Of a stretch of DNA of 64,000 bases, positions 50,711-62,457 are shown piece by piece. The DNA is from Limnomonas spitsbergensis. Its lineage: Eukaryota; Chlorophyta; Chlorophyceae; Chlamydomonadales. Position numbers and translations under genes: made by a program. Every line of letters starts with the position of its first letter. Positions within the stretch are counted from its first letter, which is position 1. The DNA lies in assembly GCA_037349105.1 (NCBI GenBank), contig JAYJMM010000022.1:806001-870000 (forward strand), written 5' to 3'. A model generated the notes under the pieces. That model was given only the letters and a program-made list of their open reading frames with translations, had not been told where the DNA came from and ran no database searches.

Positions 50711-52131
50711 TCTAGGCCCCAGGCTCTACAAGGCCCAACATGACTAAGTGTCGGGGCTAAGAACAGCGCAAGCAGAAAGGCTGCGCAAGCTTAGGAAAAA
50801 AGAATTATAACAGTAACAAAGACACCCTTTCATTTAAAAAAGTGCTGTGACTTCAGGAATATGATAGATTCCTGGTCACTGCTGTTGAGACTCGAATTCC
50901 CAGCTGTAAACCTGGGAATCAGTCGATGTATTTAAGACAAGTATTTCCTGGACTACTTACCTGACTATTCTCTACTGTTGACAAGATTGCCTGATGGGTC
51001 GACCCTTCCGAAGGTGACTGTAGCAGCAGTTGAAGATGTAGTACACTGATGACAGGGTACGATGATCTTCAGTGGGAAGTCGCTTGTAGGCGATCTTCAG
51101 ATGGGGAGACTCGCTTGATGATCTATCAGGGAGTCGACTTGGAGCCTCTGGACTGGCTGTTGATGAAGAATTGATGAAGTTGGTGGTGGTAAACCAGCTG
51201 GAAGGCTGGAGAATGCCTGATAAAGGCCGAAATATCAGAGTAGACCTTCAAGGCTAAGCAGTGTTTGTGCTTGCTTAGACTGAAAGGGATCGAACAGTTT
51301 TAGTGCTTGTTCTGTTTGGTGGTTCGATACTCGAGCAGTGTTTGTGCTTGCTCAAGTAAAGTGAGCAGTGTTTGTGCTTGCTCGATGAGGAGTGACTATG
51401 CAACTTCAGATTGAAGGGTGATTACGAAATCAGGGCTTCAAGTAAGAAAGAAATAGTGACTGCATACACTTCAGCAGTCACTAAGAAGGATCAAAAAGTG
51501 TGACACACACACTTATCTTGTTCAACAGAGAATTCACACAAGTGTAACTGCAACAACAGTACTGTACACAGGGTTCGACTACAGGAATCCATAACAAGGA
51601 ACTGATAATTCAGTAATACGCGCGGTGCGCTTAATCAGCATGACATTAGCGCAAAATCACGCCGCTCTGGCGCTCCCTCTGCTCAGGTTCTGCCTCCAAG
51701 GCCAGGTCGACCATGGGAAAGCATGTTTAAGACAGGAGGGGGATGAGGGGAAGAATGCTGTTGAACTAGGGCTGCAGCTATGGAACTCCAAATCGTGGCT
51801 GTCAGGTTACCTGCGAAGGTGCAGTATGGTTAGAGTGGATACATGGAAGCTTCCCAGTCAATCAGCCATCACCATCAGTGTTACCCTAGCCCTGCTGCCA
51901 GTCCTTGCCACACGAACCCTCCTAGACGACAGGAAGGAGCCGGTGCTCCTCATGTACCGGTATAGGTTATAGATATGTGTATTATAATTGCAGGGATTCG
52001 CTGCAGAGACTTGCGGATCGAGCGTCGCAGCAACCCGTCCTGCTGACGGAGTCTCATCACCCATTAGAAATACAATCTCAAGGACAGAAGGCAACAGACT
52101 TCATCCATTTATCTCTTAGATCATACCTAGG
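50711..52131. other. Unassigned repetitive DNA
   Basis: Includes GAGCAGTGTTTGTGCTTGCT words repeated about four times between 51,250 and 51,390. It may be part of another retroelement end. The open frame at 51,625-51,972 is unrecognised. Confidence 0.35.
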
Positions 52132-52410
52132 ATGGTAGACACATCTTTGCTGATCGCAGGAGTTGGTATCATTCTTCTGGCCATCTTCCTCATTATGTCT
52201 TGGATACACGCGGCGGACACACTCTGCTGTCATCAGTATACGGCAAACACATTGGGAGCTATGACAGTCTCCCTGACTCTCAACTGCTTCGTTGCAGTCC
52301 CCCTGACCATCGGATACCTAGGTGCGATGTGGACATGTCTTGTGATTTTGTCGGGGCTTGTACGAAGCTGCGTCACTGCGTCAGTCCTGCCGATATCCAC
52401 CCTCGAATAA
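52132..52410 (+). CDS. Small hydrophobic ORF (92 aa), unassigned
   Basis: The ATG at 52,132 opens a frame with about three hydrophobic stretches, for example LLIAGVGIILLAIFLIM near the N-terminus and VPLTIGYLGAMWTCLVIL later, ending at TAA. If translated it would be a small membrane protein. I do not recognise a family, and no neighbour supports a role. A chance frame is quite possible. Confidence 0.2.
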   Translation: MVDTSLLIAGVGIILLAIFLIMSWIHAADTLCCHQYTANTLGAMTVSLTLNCFVAVPLTIGYLGAMWTCLVILSGLVRSCVTASVLPISTLE

Positions 52411-53640
52411 TTCGATTCGACGCGCAACGGCCTGCCGGGGGTGGGCGTGGCCGGAGGGGGGGCGAATATCGACACGGGGGGTTGCCGGAGGCTGGGGGCC
52501 TCCCGAGGTGTCGCGGTCGATGGTGATGGGGACCCATTTAGAAGCTGTTTGTTCATTTGTTGGGTTGCTTGAGATTGGGCGCTGCATTGCGTGTGATGTT
52601 CAGCGCGGCAGGGGTGGAAGTGGGTGGGAAGGTGGATGTGTCGAAGTTCAATTTTCGACGGTGGGGCCGGGGAAGGGTACGAGGGGCAGTTGCGTCTTGA
52701 TGTGCCGTTGGCGACGGCGTGAGAAACCCATTTAGGAATTATGTGTTGGGTTTTTGCAGTGGGAGGTATCCGGCGCTTGTAGCATGTGTTTGTCGACGAG
52801 CGTGCGAGGCGTGAAGTCGGCGTTGCATGCTGACGTGTGACAGGGAATGTGGTGATAAGGTGTGGATGCGTTTGGCGCTGCAGGCTGACGTGTGACAGGG
52901 AAGGTGTGGATGCGTTTGATGGGTGCATTGTATGGTGCCGCATGAAAGAAGATGAATGTTGGCGCGTGTTTACTATTGCGTTGTGAGTTGATGCATCGTG
53001 GGCGACATGTGACAAACTCCAGCCAGCTCAGCGGAGGTGAGACCTGCCTTGCTGCTGGTATCAGTGATATGAGCTTGTTGCATACCGGTGGAATGCATAG
53101 GAATGCGGTGCTCATTGCGTGTCCTCCCCTGCAGGAGTGTCAAGACGTCGAGGAAACCCTGGCAGATCGTATGTGCAGCTTGAAGCGTCAGGAAAATAAG
53201 GACAGGAAAATTGCAACCACTAACAAGACTGTGCGCTTGCTGTAGATGCCTCGTCGGAGCCGTCATCGTCAGAGTCTTCTGGAAGACGAGGTGCCCGAAC
53301 AGGAGGGCAGTCCGAAACAACAGGTGCGTTCAGCGACTCAACATGTTATGGGTACCATCATGTGTTTGTTGGGTTGTGTTTCTTGAAACTGGATTCTTGA
53401 AGGACAAGATGTAAGTCAGTAGAATGCTAACTCCTCTCCCGCCACTGACAGGCAGCCAACAGCGACAACCATCCGCCCAGGATGCTGGAGGACCACAGCC
53501 CTCCACACAAGAAGACCAATGCCTTGCTGCCTCACTTGTAATCGTTGGTACATGCTTCAGGCCAGCATGTCGGAATTTCGGCAAGTTTGGAATTTCGACA
53601 TGTCGAAAATCGACACCCTTTAGCCAATAAACCTTCACCT
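52411..53640. other. Unassigned spacer with short direct repeats
   Basis: A GCTGACGTGTGACAGGGAA word and its surroundings are repeated near 52,828 and 52,885. No gene recognised. Confidence 0.35.
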
Positions 53641-53850
53641 CCTGAATTTGCTTGACTTGATGTAGATGTCGTAAATGACAATGTGAACCACTGCTATTAA
53701 CGCCTCTACGAAGCACATTATTGTCAGATGTGCAAAACAGGAGGTGAAGGTTTATTTGCAGATCTGACAACAGTGTGCTTCGTAAAGGCGTTAATAGCAG
53801 TGGTTCACATTGTCATTTACGACATCTACATCAAGTCAAGCAAATTCAGG
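53641..53850. repeat. ~210-bp perfect foldback
   Basis: The arm from CCTGAATTTGCTTGACTTGA (53,641) is repeated inverted to CAAATTCAGG (53,850), about 95 bp each, almost without mismatch. A second inverted pair, CACCTCCTG near 53,636 and CAGGAGGTG near 53,738, overlaps it. It is the same size class as the foldback at 12,823-13,027 but has a different sequence. Confidence 0.8.
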
Positions 53851-53889
53851 AAACGTGAGAACTAACGGGATCTCGAATCCTCTTTAAGC

Positions 53890-54040
53890 AACTAAGGGCG
53901 ACAGTTCAAATCGACTAATGCAGGCGATCGTAGAATCGACTGATATAGGCGATGATGTACCTGTCGATTTTGGTCGATTTCTTTCAGCCGATTTCTCTTA
54001 GACGATTCTTTAGTCGATTCATTTAGTCGATTCTTTTCTT
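53890..54040. repeat. GTCGATT-rich short repeats
   Basis: Repeated GTCGATT, TCGACT and related words, low complexity. Confidence 0.5.
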
Positions 54041-54187
54041 CCATTCCTTTCCTTATTTCTCTGGTTTTCCCGCCGACCGTGGGCAGCGGGCATGCCCGCT
54101 GCTGAAACCAGGTAAGCCAGGCTTACATGACTCGTTGCCCATCGTCGCAGTCACTGTCTTTGAGATTCGGCATGCCTAGAATTAGAA

Positions 54188-55407
54188 GTGACAAACTTGA
54201 TCTTCCGTCCGTTTGCTGCTACTGCCTGGACGAAAGCCCTCATCGCAATGCACCAGCACAACGGGTTTGACACCAGCTCCGGCACTGTCAAGCATCTGGC
54301 TAACGCTGCCGGCATGTGGCAGCTGGTTCAGAACCGGGTTAATGATACACAACAGCTTGGTGTTATACCAATCGTGCCTAATGGATGCATCAGCTGCCCA
54401 TGCTGCTGGAAGACATGCATTGCTGGATCAGCGGATGCGTGCATGGGCTTGCGGCGATTTCGTCATGTGGCCAAGAGCTCTATGTCTCTGGAGCCCATGG
54501 AGCATCATACTCCATTCATTGCAGAGAACCTTGTCCAAGCTGCCATGGACATGCGCGAGAGCTCCCTTGGTCCGGCAGCCCCGCCTGCAAGCGCGTCGTT
54601 CAAGGCGGCGGAGCTCGTTGGGCGGAAGGTGGAGCACTATGACCGCATGGGTGTCGCTGCTGTCATCTGCCGCCATGATATGGTCATGGTGATGTGAAGC
54701 CTCTTCGGGCCAGAGAACTTCACCTACTACGACGTGATGATTGACAAACTGATGGAGGCGTACTCGCCAAGCAACGGGCGGGCTCTGAAGTTCATGATGA
54801 TCGACATCGCTTGCCAAGATGAGCCTTCGTGGAAGAGGTGACCATCTTCGTTTTTAGCTTCTCCTCCTTGCCAAAATTTGAAAACTCGAAATGAGTGCCT
54901 CAAATTGTGCAATTATTTGCTCATTACCGTACTTCACAGTTTGGGTTCAATGCAACTACCGGTATCTGGTCATTCTTCCATGCATTATTTATAATTATTG
55001 TTCCCTCCTTGTTTCTTGCTTTACAGGTTGATGGAGAGCAAGGGACTAGACACCCAAGGCATTCAGTTTGTTGTGGGTGGATGGCACTTGCAAGCTCACA
55101 AGCCGGAATGCCATGTCACGTACAATCCTCGGTACATGCCTGGTTCGGGCCTCACTTTCGGCGACCGCATCGAGCATGTATGGCCAGAGTTGCGCCGCCA
55201 CGGCTACATCACTACATACATGGGACTTGCAGCTCACCAAGACTACCTCATGCAACTAATGAGCTTATTCACTGTACTGGGTGGCACTCATACCACGAGC
55301 TTTTGGAGAAGCACTATGCCTGGTCTGGTCGGGTGTCCAGCGCTTTGACAACATCACCTTCCACAACGGAGCTGCCTGTCATTGTACAACAGCTGGTGTT
55401 GGACTAG
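54188..55407 (+). pseudogene. KDZ-type transposase, decayed, one intron
   Basis: The first exon has CISCPCC, a GLRRFRHVAKS motif and SLEPMEHHTPFI, then VAAVICRHDMVMVM, a TGA stop, and FGPENFTYYDVM. After KFMMIDIACQDE an intron of 189 bp (54,838-55,026, GT-AG) can be read. The next exon has WHLQAHKPECH, MPGSGLTFGDRIEHVWPELR and THTTSF. The order of CRH, YxDVM, aH-C and G-GL-gd--E-vW matches the Kyakuja-Dileera-Zisupton transposases of fungi, algae and animals. The TGA and a frameshift near 55,290 inactivate it. The terminal inverted repeats of the element were not found. Confidence 0.75.
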
Positions 55408-57158
55408 CTAAGCCTCTCACGGAGGCCGAGCAACTTATTCAGCAGTCGATAGCCAATGATCAGGCATTGACAGCTAGGCACGCTGTCAAAAGACTGATGG
55501 CACAGAACGCTGATAAGGCAAGGAAACAGGCTGAAGCTGAAGCACTCCATGCTGAAGCAGTCCAACAACGTCAACGTGAAATGTGTCGTCTTGACGCATT
55601 GCGACATGCGGCCGAGCGTGCGGCCGAGCAACACGCTCGTGCGGCCGAGCAGCAAGCTCGTGCAGCCGAGCAGCAAGCTCGTGCGGCCGAGCAGCAAGCT
55701 CGTGCAGCCGAGGCAGATGAGAGAGAGATGAGGGATCACCTGATCCGTGGTGCGGATGAGAGGCTGGCACTGACCCCTTTGAAAGTGACCCGGACTCATT
55801 ACGAGGGCATGCAGCGGTTTGACTCGCTAGTCGATAACCCTGCATACCTTGATGCACAAGACGATTGCTGCAGTGCACGCTCGTCACCTGTACCTGCAGC
55901 TGTCCAGGTTGCACCTGTGCCCGGTGGGGATCAGACTTCCCTCCCAGCAATGACCTTGCAGGAGTCCCCGATGATGGCTGGATTTCACCAGTCCGGCAAC
56001 GTAGCTTACCGGATAAACTCAGCCGTCGCTGTCCATGTACCCGAAGGCTTCAAGCATGAGGTGAAGCATGTGACACCCACGGCGTCACGCCCGTCGGCTG
56101 ACCTGGTTGCTCCTGAGTGTACCCCCCCCCCCTCGTTTGTGAGTGTGGTGTCAGGTGAGGCTATGCAATCATGGGGGCCTCCAGGTGGGGCTGTCTCTGG
56201 CAAGGAATCAGGGCGGCATGACCCCGCTTGTCATCAGGGTAAGCAGCTGAACATGGACCACCGCTTAGCCGTCGTTCCCGTTGCTTCCGAGACCAACGAC
56301 GTCGTCACAATTGGTGAGATGAGGGACCTGCTGCGAGACATGCTTGGACGTGTGCATCAGGGACGCACGCCACTACCAGTAGTGGTGCTGCAGGAACAGC
56401 AAGTACAACATGCACAGCAGTACCTGGGTTTTGGTAGCGCTCAGTCGGGGGAAGACCCTCCCCGTGATCATCATCACCAGGGGTGGGAAGGCTTCCCGCA
56501 GGAAGCGGGGCAAGCCCACACCGCAGCGCCACCAACACCAGTATACGGTGTGCAGTTTCAGGTGGGAACATGCCGGGTCTCAGGAGAGGGTCAAGAGATT
56601 GGATCCGGAGCTGGTACGGTACGTTGCTCTACCTCCATCCCCGACAACGAGTCTCCTGATGTCTGGTATTTTCTGGCACAAAAGGTGAAGGGAATGCTTG
56701 GGGGGGGCATGGACAACACCACTGACGTGAGTCAGACCCCTAACCGAGGTTCCCATCAGTATGACCCGGGTGGAAGCATGCAAATCACCAAAACATATCT
56801 TGGATTCCCCGCCGATGAGAACCCGGTAAGGAATGAGCTGTTCAGGGAATTACAGGGGTCCCGTGGGGTCACCTCAGATCTAGCCACAAGGTTGTGTGGC
56901 TTGCGCACCGAAGGTGAGGTGTCGTTCATAACTGTGGGGGGGACCCCCACAAGTTCTCAGAGAGGTGAGCCGTGGTTTGAATGGCAAAACCCCCTCTTTG
57001 AGGGTCATGGTCTAGTGCCGCACGATATGGCTCTAGCGCCCGGGCCCCGCAGCGAGGACCATCACCGACCATGTGAGTTGGCAGATCAGGTTGAGCCTGA
57101 TGCACCCCGCTTCGCGTTGTTCACCACACACGTGATTGGGGAATGGGAGATTCGGTAG
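55408..57158 (+). CDS. Coiled-coil ORF downstream of the KDZ transposase
   Basis: An open frame, first Met at 55,498, ends at TAG 57,158. It starts with a long Ala/Gln/Arg/Glu-rich coiled coil with four 7-residue AEQQARA repeats (55,613-55,712). A less ordered region and a helical MRDLLRDMLGRV follow, then Gly/Pro-rich sequence. It lies directly after the transposase in the same orientation and may be its C-terminal part or a second ORF of the same transposon. I recognise no enzyme domain. The open length argues for recent coding. Confidence 0.45.
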
Positions 57159-58140
57159 ATGTGGGCTGACACAGGCCAGGCCGCAAGTGAGCGTGGCCAG
57201 ATAATCCCACGCTCTGCCCTGGCCATGCTGACTGACCACGACCATGAGCTTGTCCCTTTTCTTGCCCGGAGCCAGGGTGCCCTCGACCAACATGATGAAC
57301 AGGGCAGTCTGAGCAAGAAAGACCAGAGCAACCAGCGTCACAGATGTGTGCCCTCTGCCCCCTTCAAGGCATGGTTTCCCCTTCCCCATGCGGGACAAGA
57401 CGTCATGGCCGCGGGTGATCGACGCAAGCCGCACTTCCGGTAATGTGGAAGGCCGATGCTTTCTATGGTTTAAGCAAGTTCACTGCCAACTTGAGGTATG
57501 TGGGTTCTCCAGGTTCCCTGCCCCAAGCGTGGCTCATGATCAATCCATTGGAAAGGACTTCAGTGGTGGGCCCCGCATGTTAGTTCTTGAAATGATTTCC
57601 CCGAGATTTTGCTCTCCTACCCATCCTATGCGGAGCACACACCTGTCTTGCAGTGCAACCATCTAGATCACCTGCCACTTAACACTTGTGGTGCAACCTT
57701 GTTGTTCACAGTTCACACGTGTCGGTGCTTGCTCGGTGTTCTGTCATATCATATTTCTGGTACACACCTGTGGTACACCTGCCAGCATGCGCCTAGTCAC
57801 GCGCCAGTCCCACCGCTGTACACACCTGTCAGCATGTGCCTGACTGTTTGCACATGCGATACGGAGTGTAGCTGTTGTTTTATTTCCAGGAAATCCGTCC
57901 TGCCCTTATTGCTTGCAACCCTCTCCAACGATGTGCTTGGCTCAGGTTGGGGGGGGACAGTAGGTCTGTCCTGATTTCTTGTCTACTTGCATTTTATTCT
58001 GGAAGAAAAAAATGAATAAAAAAATGTTGCTCCCATGCACAGAGCCAACTGATCAGCGGACCTACTGCTGGTTCGGGATCTTGCACAGCGGACGTGGCAG
58101 CTACGGGGGCTGGTGCCATCATGGTCGTCACGGTCAACTG
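57159..58140. other. Unassigned region
   Basis: Mixed sequence with CACACCTGT-type short repeats near 57,720-57,830. No gene recognised. Confidence 0.35.
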
Positions 58141-59290
58141 AGGAGACAAGGTTATCAGCGCCGGCGCGACGGCGTGTGGCGCTGACTATTGGTCGTTCAC
58201 CATGATCGGTTTTGGCGTAGCCACTAGCCACCTGAGTTCTGCTCGCATGCTCACCAATAATTCCGAGGCTCTCCTGATTAATTGTCCGTACCTTCACACG
58301 CACACCTTGCGTGCTGCCGAATCTGACTTGCATATCCTGATTGCATGTTGCAGATCTGGCATTCCAGCTGTTCAGTATGGCAGATCTTGACCTGCTGATC
58401 TTGAGTGATGTAGATCTTCAGTGCAGATCTCGACCTGCCGTTCTCTAGTGATGAAGATCTCGAGTGCTGTAGATCTCAGCTTTGCTGTTCTTTTATGCTG
58501 CATTTTACTTACATGTCTTCAATGATGCAGATCTTGACCTGTAGGTCCTGAGGAGACAAGGTTATCAGCGCCGGCGCAACGTCGTGTGGCGCTGTCTACT
58601 GGTCGCTGCATCATGATCGGTATTGGCAAGGTCCCCTGAGTTCTGCTCGCATGCTCACCAAGAGTTCCGAGTCTCCCCTGATTTAATTGTTCGTATCTTC
58701 ACACGCATGCCTTGAGCGCTTCCGGACCTGACTTGCATGTCCTGATTGTATGTTGCAGATCTGGCATTACAGATGCCCAGTGTTGCAGATCTGGACCTAC
58801 AGATCTTGAGCGATGTAGATCTTCAGTACAGATCTTGATCTGCAGATCTCGAGTGATGTGGATCTCGAGTGCTGTATATCGCAGCCTTGCTGTTTGCTTG
58901 TGCTGGATTTTCTTACTTGCAGATCTTTAAGGATGCAGATCTTGACCCGCATGTTATGACTTGCATTTCCAGATAAGTAGATTTGCAGTGATTCAGATCC
59001 TGACTTGCAGATCATGCATTGCCGATCTGCTGTATTGCCGATCTGCTGTATTGCAGATCTTGCCTTCGCCAGTAAACTGCAAATCTGTTGTGGTGCAGAT
59101 CTTGACACTGCCCGTAAATTATATTCTGGCTTGCAGATCGTGACTTGCAGATCTGCAACGATGCAGATCTTGACCTGAGGGACTTGACTTGCAGCTCCTG
59201 ATAGTAGATATGTAGTGATACAGATCTTGCCTTGCAGATCTGCTGTGATGCTGATCTTGACTTGCAGATCTCAAGGGTTATAGATGTTCC
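58141..59290. repeat. 410-bp duplication within an AGATCT-rich array
   Basis: AGGAGACAAGGTTATCAGCG occurs at 58,141 and 58,551, and the 410-bp units are clearly similar. The second half of each unit and the DNA up to 59,290 are crowded with CAGATCT and GATCTTGACCTG words at 20-40-bp spacing, an irregular array that makes many weak inverted repeats. Confidence 0.7.
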
Positions 59291-60437
59291 GTGTTGTAGA
59301 CCCCCGTCCCACTCCGTGTCGTGCGCTGCTATGTCTGACATGTTCTCCTTCAATAGTCCCACAGCCTGACTAGCGCTCTGAGCGCTTTGAACCCGACATG
59401 TATTTGGACCACGCTTTCAGGAAATAGTGTCCCAACCGCCAGCAGTTGGTCTGGGCGGCCTTTGGCAGGTTGCTTAGATGGAGTGGAGCTCCGAGACCTC
59501 ACCATGTCCATGACCAGACTGCCGGCGTAGCCAATGTATTTTACCTTGACTTCCATCCTGTTTATCCCAGGGTTAGCCTGAGGACCGAGCGTAGCTCTAT
59601 GCCGGCCATGCTGGAGATGGGTAGACTGGATTGCTGGCATAGCCAATGTGCTTTGGCCTGCTTTCATTCGCCATTGCCCGTTTCGTTGAGCAACTTTGCC
59701 TGAGGCGTAGCCTTGGCTTAGAGCTGTTCCATCTCAGCAGCTGTTCTTGCAGATCACAACGTCATAAAAAGCTTTTTCAGCTTTGAACATTTTCGCTGCC
59801 CCAGGCTGGGGGGGGCGGGAAGGCTGCTTGTCTCAGGCTGTGTCCACATGGCTCATGTTTAAATAATCTTATGAGTCTTGACTCAAGCTATGTCCCCGGT
59901 TCATCCCTTCCCCGCAGATCTCGTGTCGAAAGCGATCGAGTGCTACTCCAAGTGGGTGGCAGTGTTTCCTTGAAGGACGACTTTGCCGCTGAGCACTCAT
60001 GGGCTTACAGCGCACCAGGGGCCCTTGGCCCAGCAGGTCAAGGCCTGGTGTTCGAAGATGGATATGGCTGAGGAGCCCAGGCAAAGCGAGTCACGCTGAA
60101 GCTTGTGACCATGAAGGCGCCACAGTCACCAGCTGTTCCAAAGCCACCAGCTGCTCCAAAGCCACCAGCGGTTCCAACGACACTTGATGTCCGTCCGCCA
60201 ATCACCAATGGCAGGACTACTCGGCGGGTTACACCCATGACAAGCGGCCAGCCACCGTCACCCGCATTGGTGACGGCAGTGCCGCCAATTTAACGACCAA
60301 CGCAGCCAGCGGATGGTCTACGACTGACACCGTCTCCACCTCTGACCAGCCCAAGTGGCCGGTCAGTCCGGGTAAGCAGATTTCCGCTACGGCTAGAGGC
60401 ACATGCCACTGTCATTTGTGAGCGCCTGGTTCCCACG
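59291..60437. other. Unassigned region
   Basis: Contains a local duplication on GTAGCCAATGT (59,525 and 59,640) and Pro/Ala-rich open frames around 60,105-60,290 that could be exons of the next ORF. Nothing recognised. Confidence 0.3.
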
Positions 60438-61094
60438 ATGTTTCTGGACTGGACCACCATGGAGAGCGTGCTGGATGGTATGACTTGGCTGATGTCAGGG
60501 GTATGGTCGGGAAGGACCGCAGCTGCTCAAGTGGTGCTGGCACACTTAGCACATGTCAGGGGGGGCCACCCTGCTAATACATTGGGAATAACCACAGGAG
60601 AATGCAAAACCCTGTGCAACGTCCTTGACTTGAGTTCATCCCCGAGCATTGTTATTATGTGCGCTGAGCCTGGTGTTTCCCCTGCCATGTATGAGGACCA
60701 CTGGCCAGGTGTGATCACCAATTACGGATGGGCCGCGGGAGTGGCGGATTACTACCTGAACCCGATGCAACTGACATCGTATCGGTTCATGGGCAAGCAT
60801 CACGGCATGCACGTCATCATTGTCAACCCATCACCAGCACTGGCTGACATAGTGTGCGCATTGGCTGTGCTAGCGGTTCCGCATGTAGTTTGTTGTTTGG
60901 TAGAGAGAGGGTTTTTGCAGTGCGCACCAGCGCGGTTTGAGTGGCTATGGCAGCTACAATTGCATGGCAGGCTAGCCATCAGAGCAGCAGACGCTACAGT
61001 GGTTTGTGGGACGGCCAGTGGATCTGGTAGGGTTGAACGAGTGTGGATCTTAGTTTTCGCTTCGCGGGAGGTTATGGGTCGCATGCTGCGTTAA
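60438..61094 (+). CDS. Unrecognised ORF, 218 aa
   Basis: An ATG-started frame ends at TAA. The translation has the alternating strand-helix feel of an alpha/beta enzyme: SIVIMCAEPGVSP, WPGVITNYGWAAG, MHVIIVNPSPALADI, VPHVVCCLVERGFL and VWILVFASREV. NPSPA followed by a long helix is loosely like the NPP(Y/F) catalytic motif of amino-methyltransferases, but I would not assign it on this. It lies downstream of the KDZ relic in the same orientation and could be a transposon-associated or captured gene. Good open length and start make it one of the better intact frames here. Confidence 0.4.
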   Translation: MFLDWTTMESVLDGMTWLMSGVWSGRTAAAQVVLAHLAHVRGGHPANTLGITTGECKTLCNVLDLSSSPSIVIMCAEPGVSPAMYEDHWPGVITNYGWAAGVADYYLNPMQLTSYRFMGKHHGMHVIIVNPSPALADIVCALAVLAVPHVVCCLVERGFLQCAPARFEWLWQLQLHGRLAIRAADATVVCGTASGSGRVERVWILVFASREVMGRMLR

Positions 61095-61954
61095 GTAGTG
61101 AGAGTGCGTTAAGTAGTGTCTCAAAGAGTAGGGGCAGGGTGTTGAGTGCAAAATGTGTTTAGGGAAAAGGTCTGCGTGAGAAATCTGCGTAGCAGAGGGG
61201 ATGTGAGGCGATCGGGTCGGGGCGTGATTACGCTGGCAGGTCTAGTAATTGGGGCGCATAAAGCGAGGTGTGCAAAAGGAGATTTGGGGGTTGGTATGCG
61301 TATGTGCAGATTGAGGTGTGGGACGCATAATGCGTAGTTCTGAGGTGAGTGTTACGGGCGCATAATGCGGAGGGAAATGGGGAGTGTCAGGGTAGGTAGG
61401 CCTGCCAATAAAGGACGCGTCGTGGAGCATGGAGTCTTGGAGCCATGACAGAGAGGATCGTCGCAGTGGATCATCGTAGATTGTCTCAAGACCTTACAAG
61501 GTAACCCCACGAGGGTTTTCATCCTGTAATTGGTCCACTCACGGCTTATCCGTGTAAGAATCCTTGAGGTGCTAGAGTGGAGGGCACAGAGGTGCTAGAG
61601 TGGAGCGCACAGAGTGACTGCTGTGCGCAGTGATACTTCAAGGTCACTGGTACCTCGTGACAATAGCAATTTTAGCACCTAGCAATAGCAATGGTACCGG
61701 AGTTTTCTTAATTTTGCTTATTTGCGGAGCGTGCCCAAGTATGTTCCCAAGGTCTGGGTCCTAGGTCCAAAAAGCAACTTACGCCTCTATGGCTTTCTGA
61801 CTCGGACCAAACCGTTTTTTTGTCAAAATTGTCGGCTACATGTCATAACTGGATGGCATGTTTTGCTTCGCCTGTTTTCCTGAGACATGAGTTGTCATGT
61901 ATAGAAGTAGGGATGATGCACGGTTGCCAGCAGGCCATGAGGCGTAATTCTTGT
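61095..61954. other. Unassigned region
   Basis: Short direct repeats (GAGGTGCTAGAGTGGAG twice near 61,570-61,600; GCGTTAAGTAGTG near 61,088-61,118). No gene recognised. Confidence 0.35.
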
Positions 61955-62065
61955 CAATGACACTACACCTATGGGCCATGTTGCAAAGACTCGGCCGCAT
62001 GGGTGCTCAACTGTCTGGTTGGGAGGAAAATAAAGTTAAGGCTAGAGAAGAAAGGAAAGGAACAT
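61955..62065 (+). repeat. Small repeat X, copy 1
   Basis: CAATGACACTACACCTATGG, then CTCGGCCGCATGGG, ACTGTCTGGT and GAAAGGAAAGG. It shares all these blocks with the inverted copy at 63,055-63,189. Confidence 0.55.
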
Positions 62066-62413
62066 ACGGAACAATGAGAGGGAAAAATACCAACCCATCT
62101 AGATCCTAGCAAAAAAAAAGAAAAAAGGAACGAAACAAACATACCGGACATAAGGTATGGAAAACCCGGAAAGAGGAAAGAAACTTAAGGGACACACAAA
62201 TGGCTAGGGGCGGGGGGAAATATGTAAGAGAAAAGGAACCCCTGCCTCTGAAACGACTCAACAAAAGCCACCACATCCTCCACAAAAGCCAGAGCATCCC
62301 ACCCTACCATGCCCTGATACAAAGCGTAGAAGTCTGCAGCACCGTCTGGGGGGCCTGCCCATCCCCGCTCACAAATGTGATCTTGCACGCTGGGGAATTG
62401 GTAGCAGACATGT

Positions 62414-62457
62414 TAATGACGTTACACCTCTGGGTCATGCTGAAATGAAGCTCGGCC
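62414..62457 (+). repeat. Small repeat X, partial copy 2
   Basis: TAATGACGTTACACCTCTGG to CTCGGCC. It stops exactly where the retroelement fragment begins. Confidence 0.5.

Noticed and set aside
55600..55720. CRISPR-like short repeats
   Set aside because: The 21-bp units are contiguous codons of a heptad coiled coil with no spacers.
60438..61094. Adenine methyltransferase call from NPSPA
   Set aside because: Second Pro and aromatic residue of NPP(Y/F) are missing and no cofactor motif is visible.
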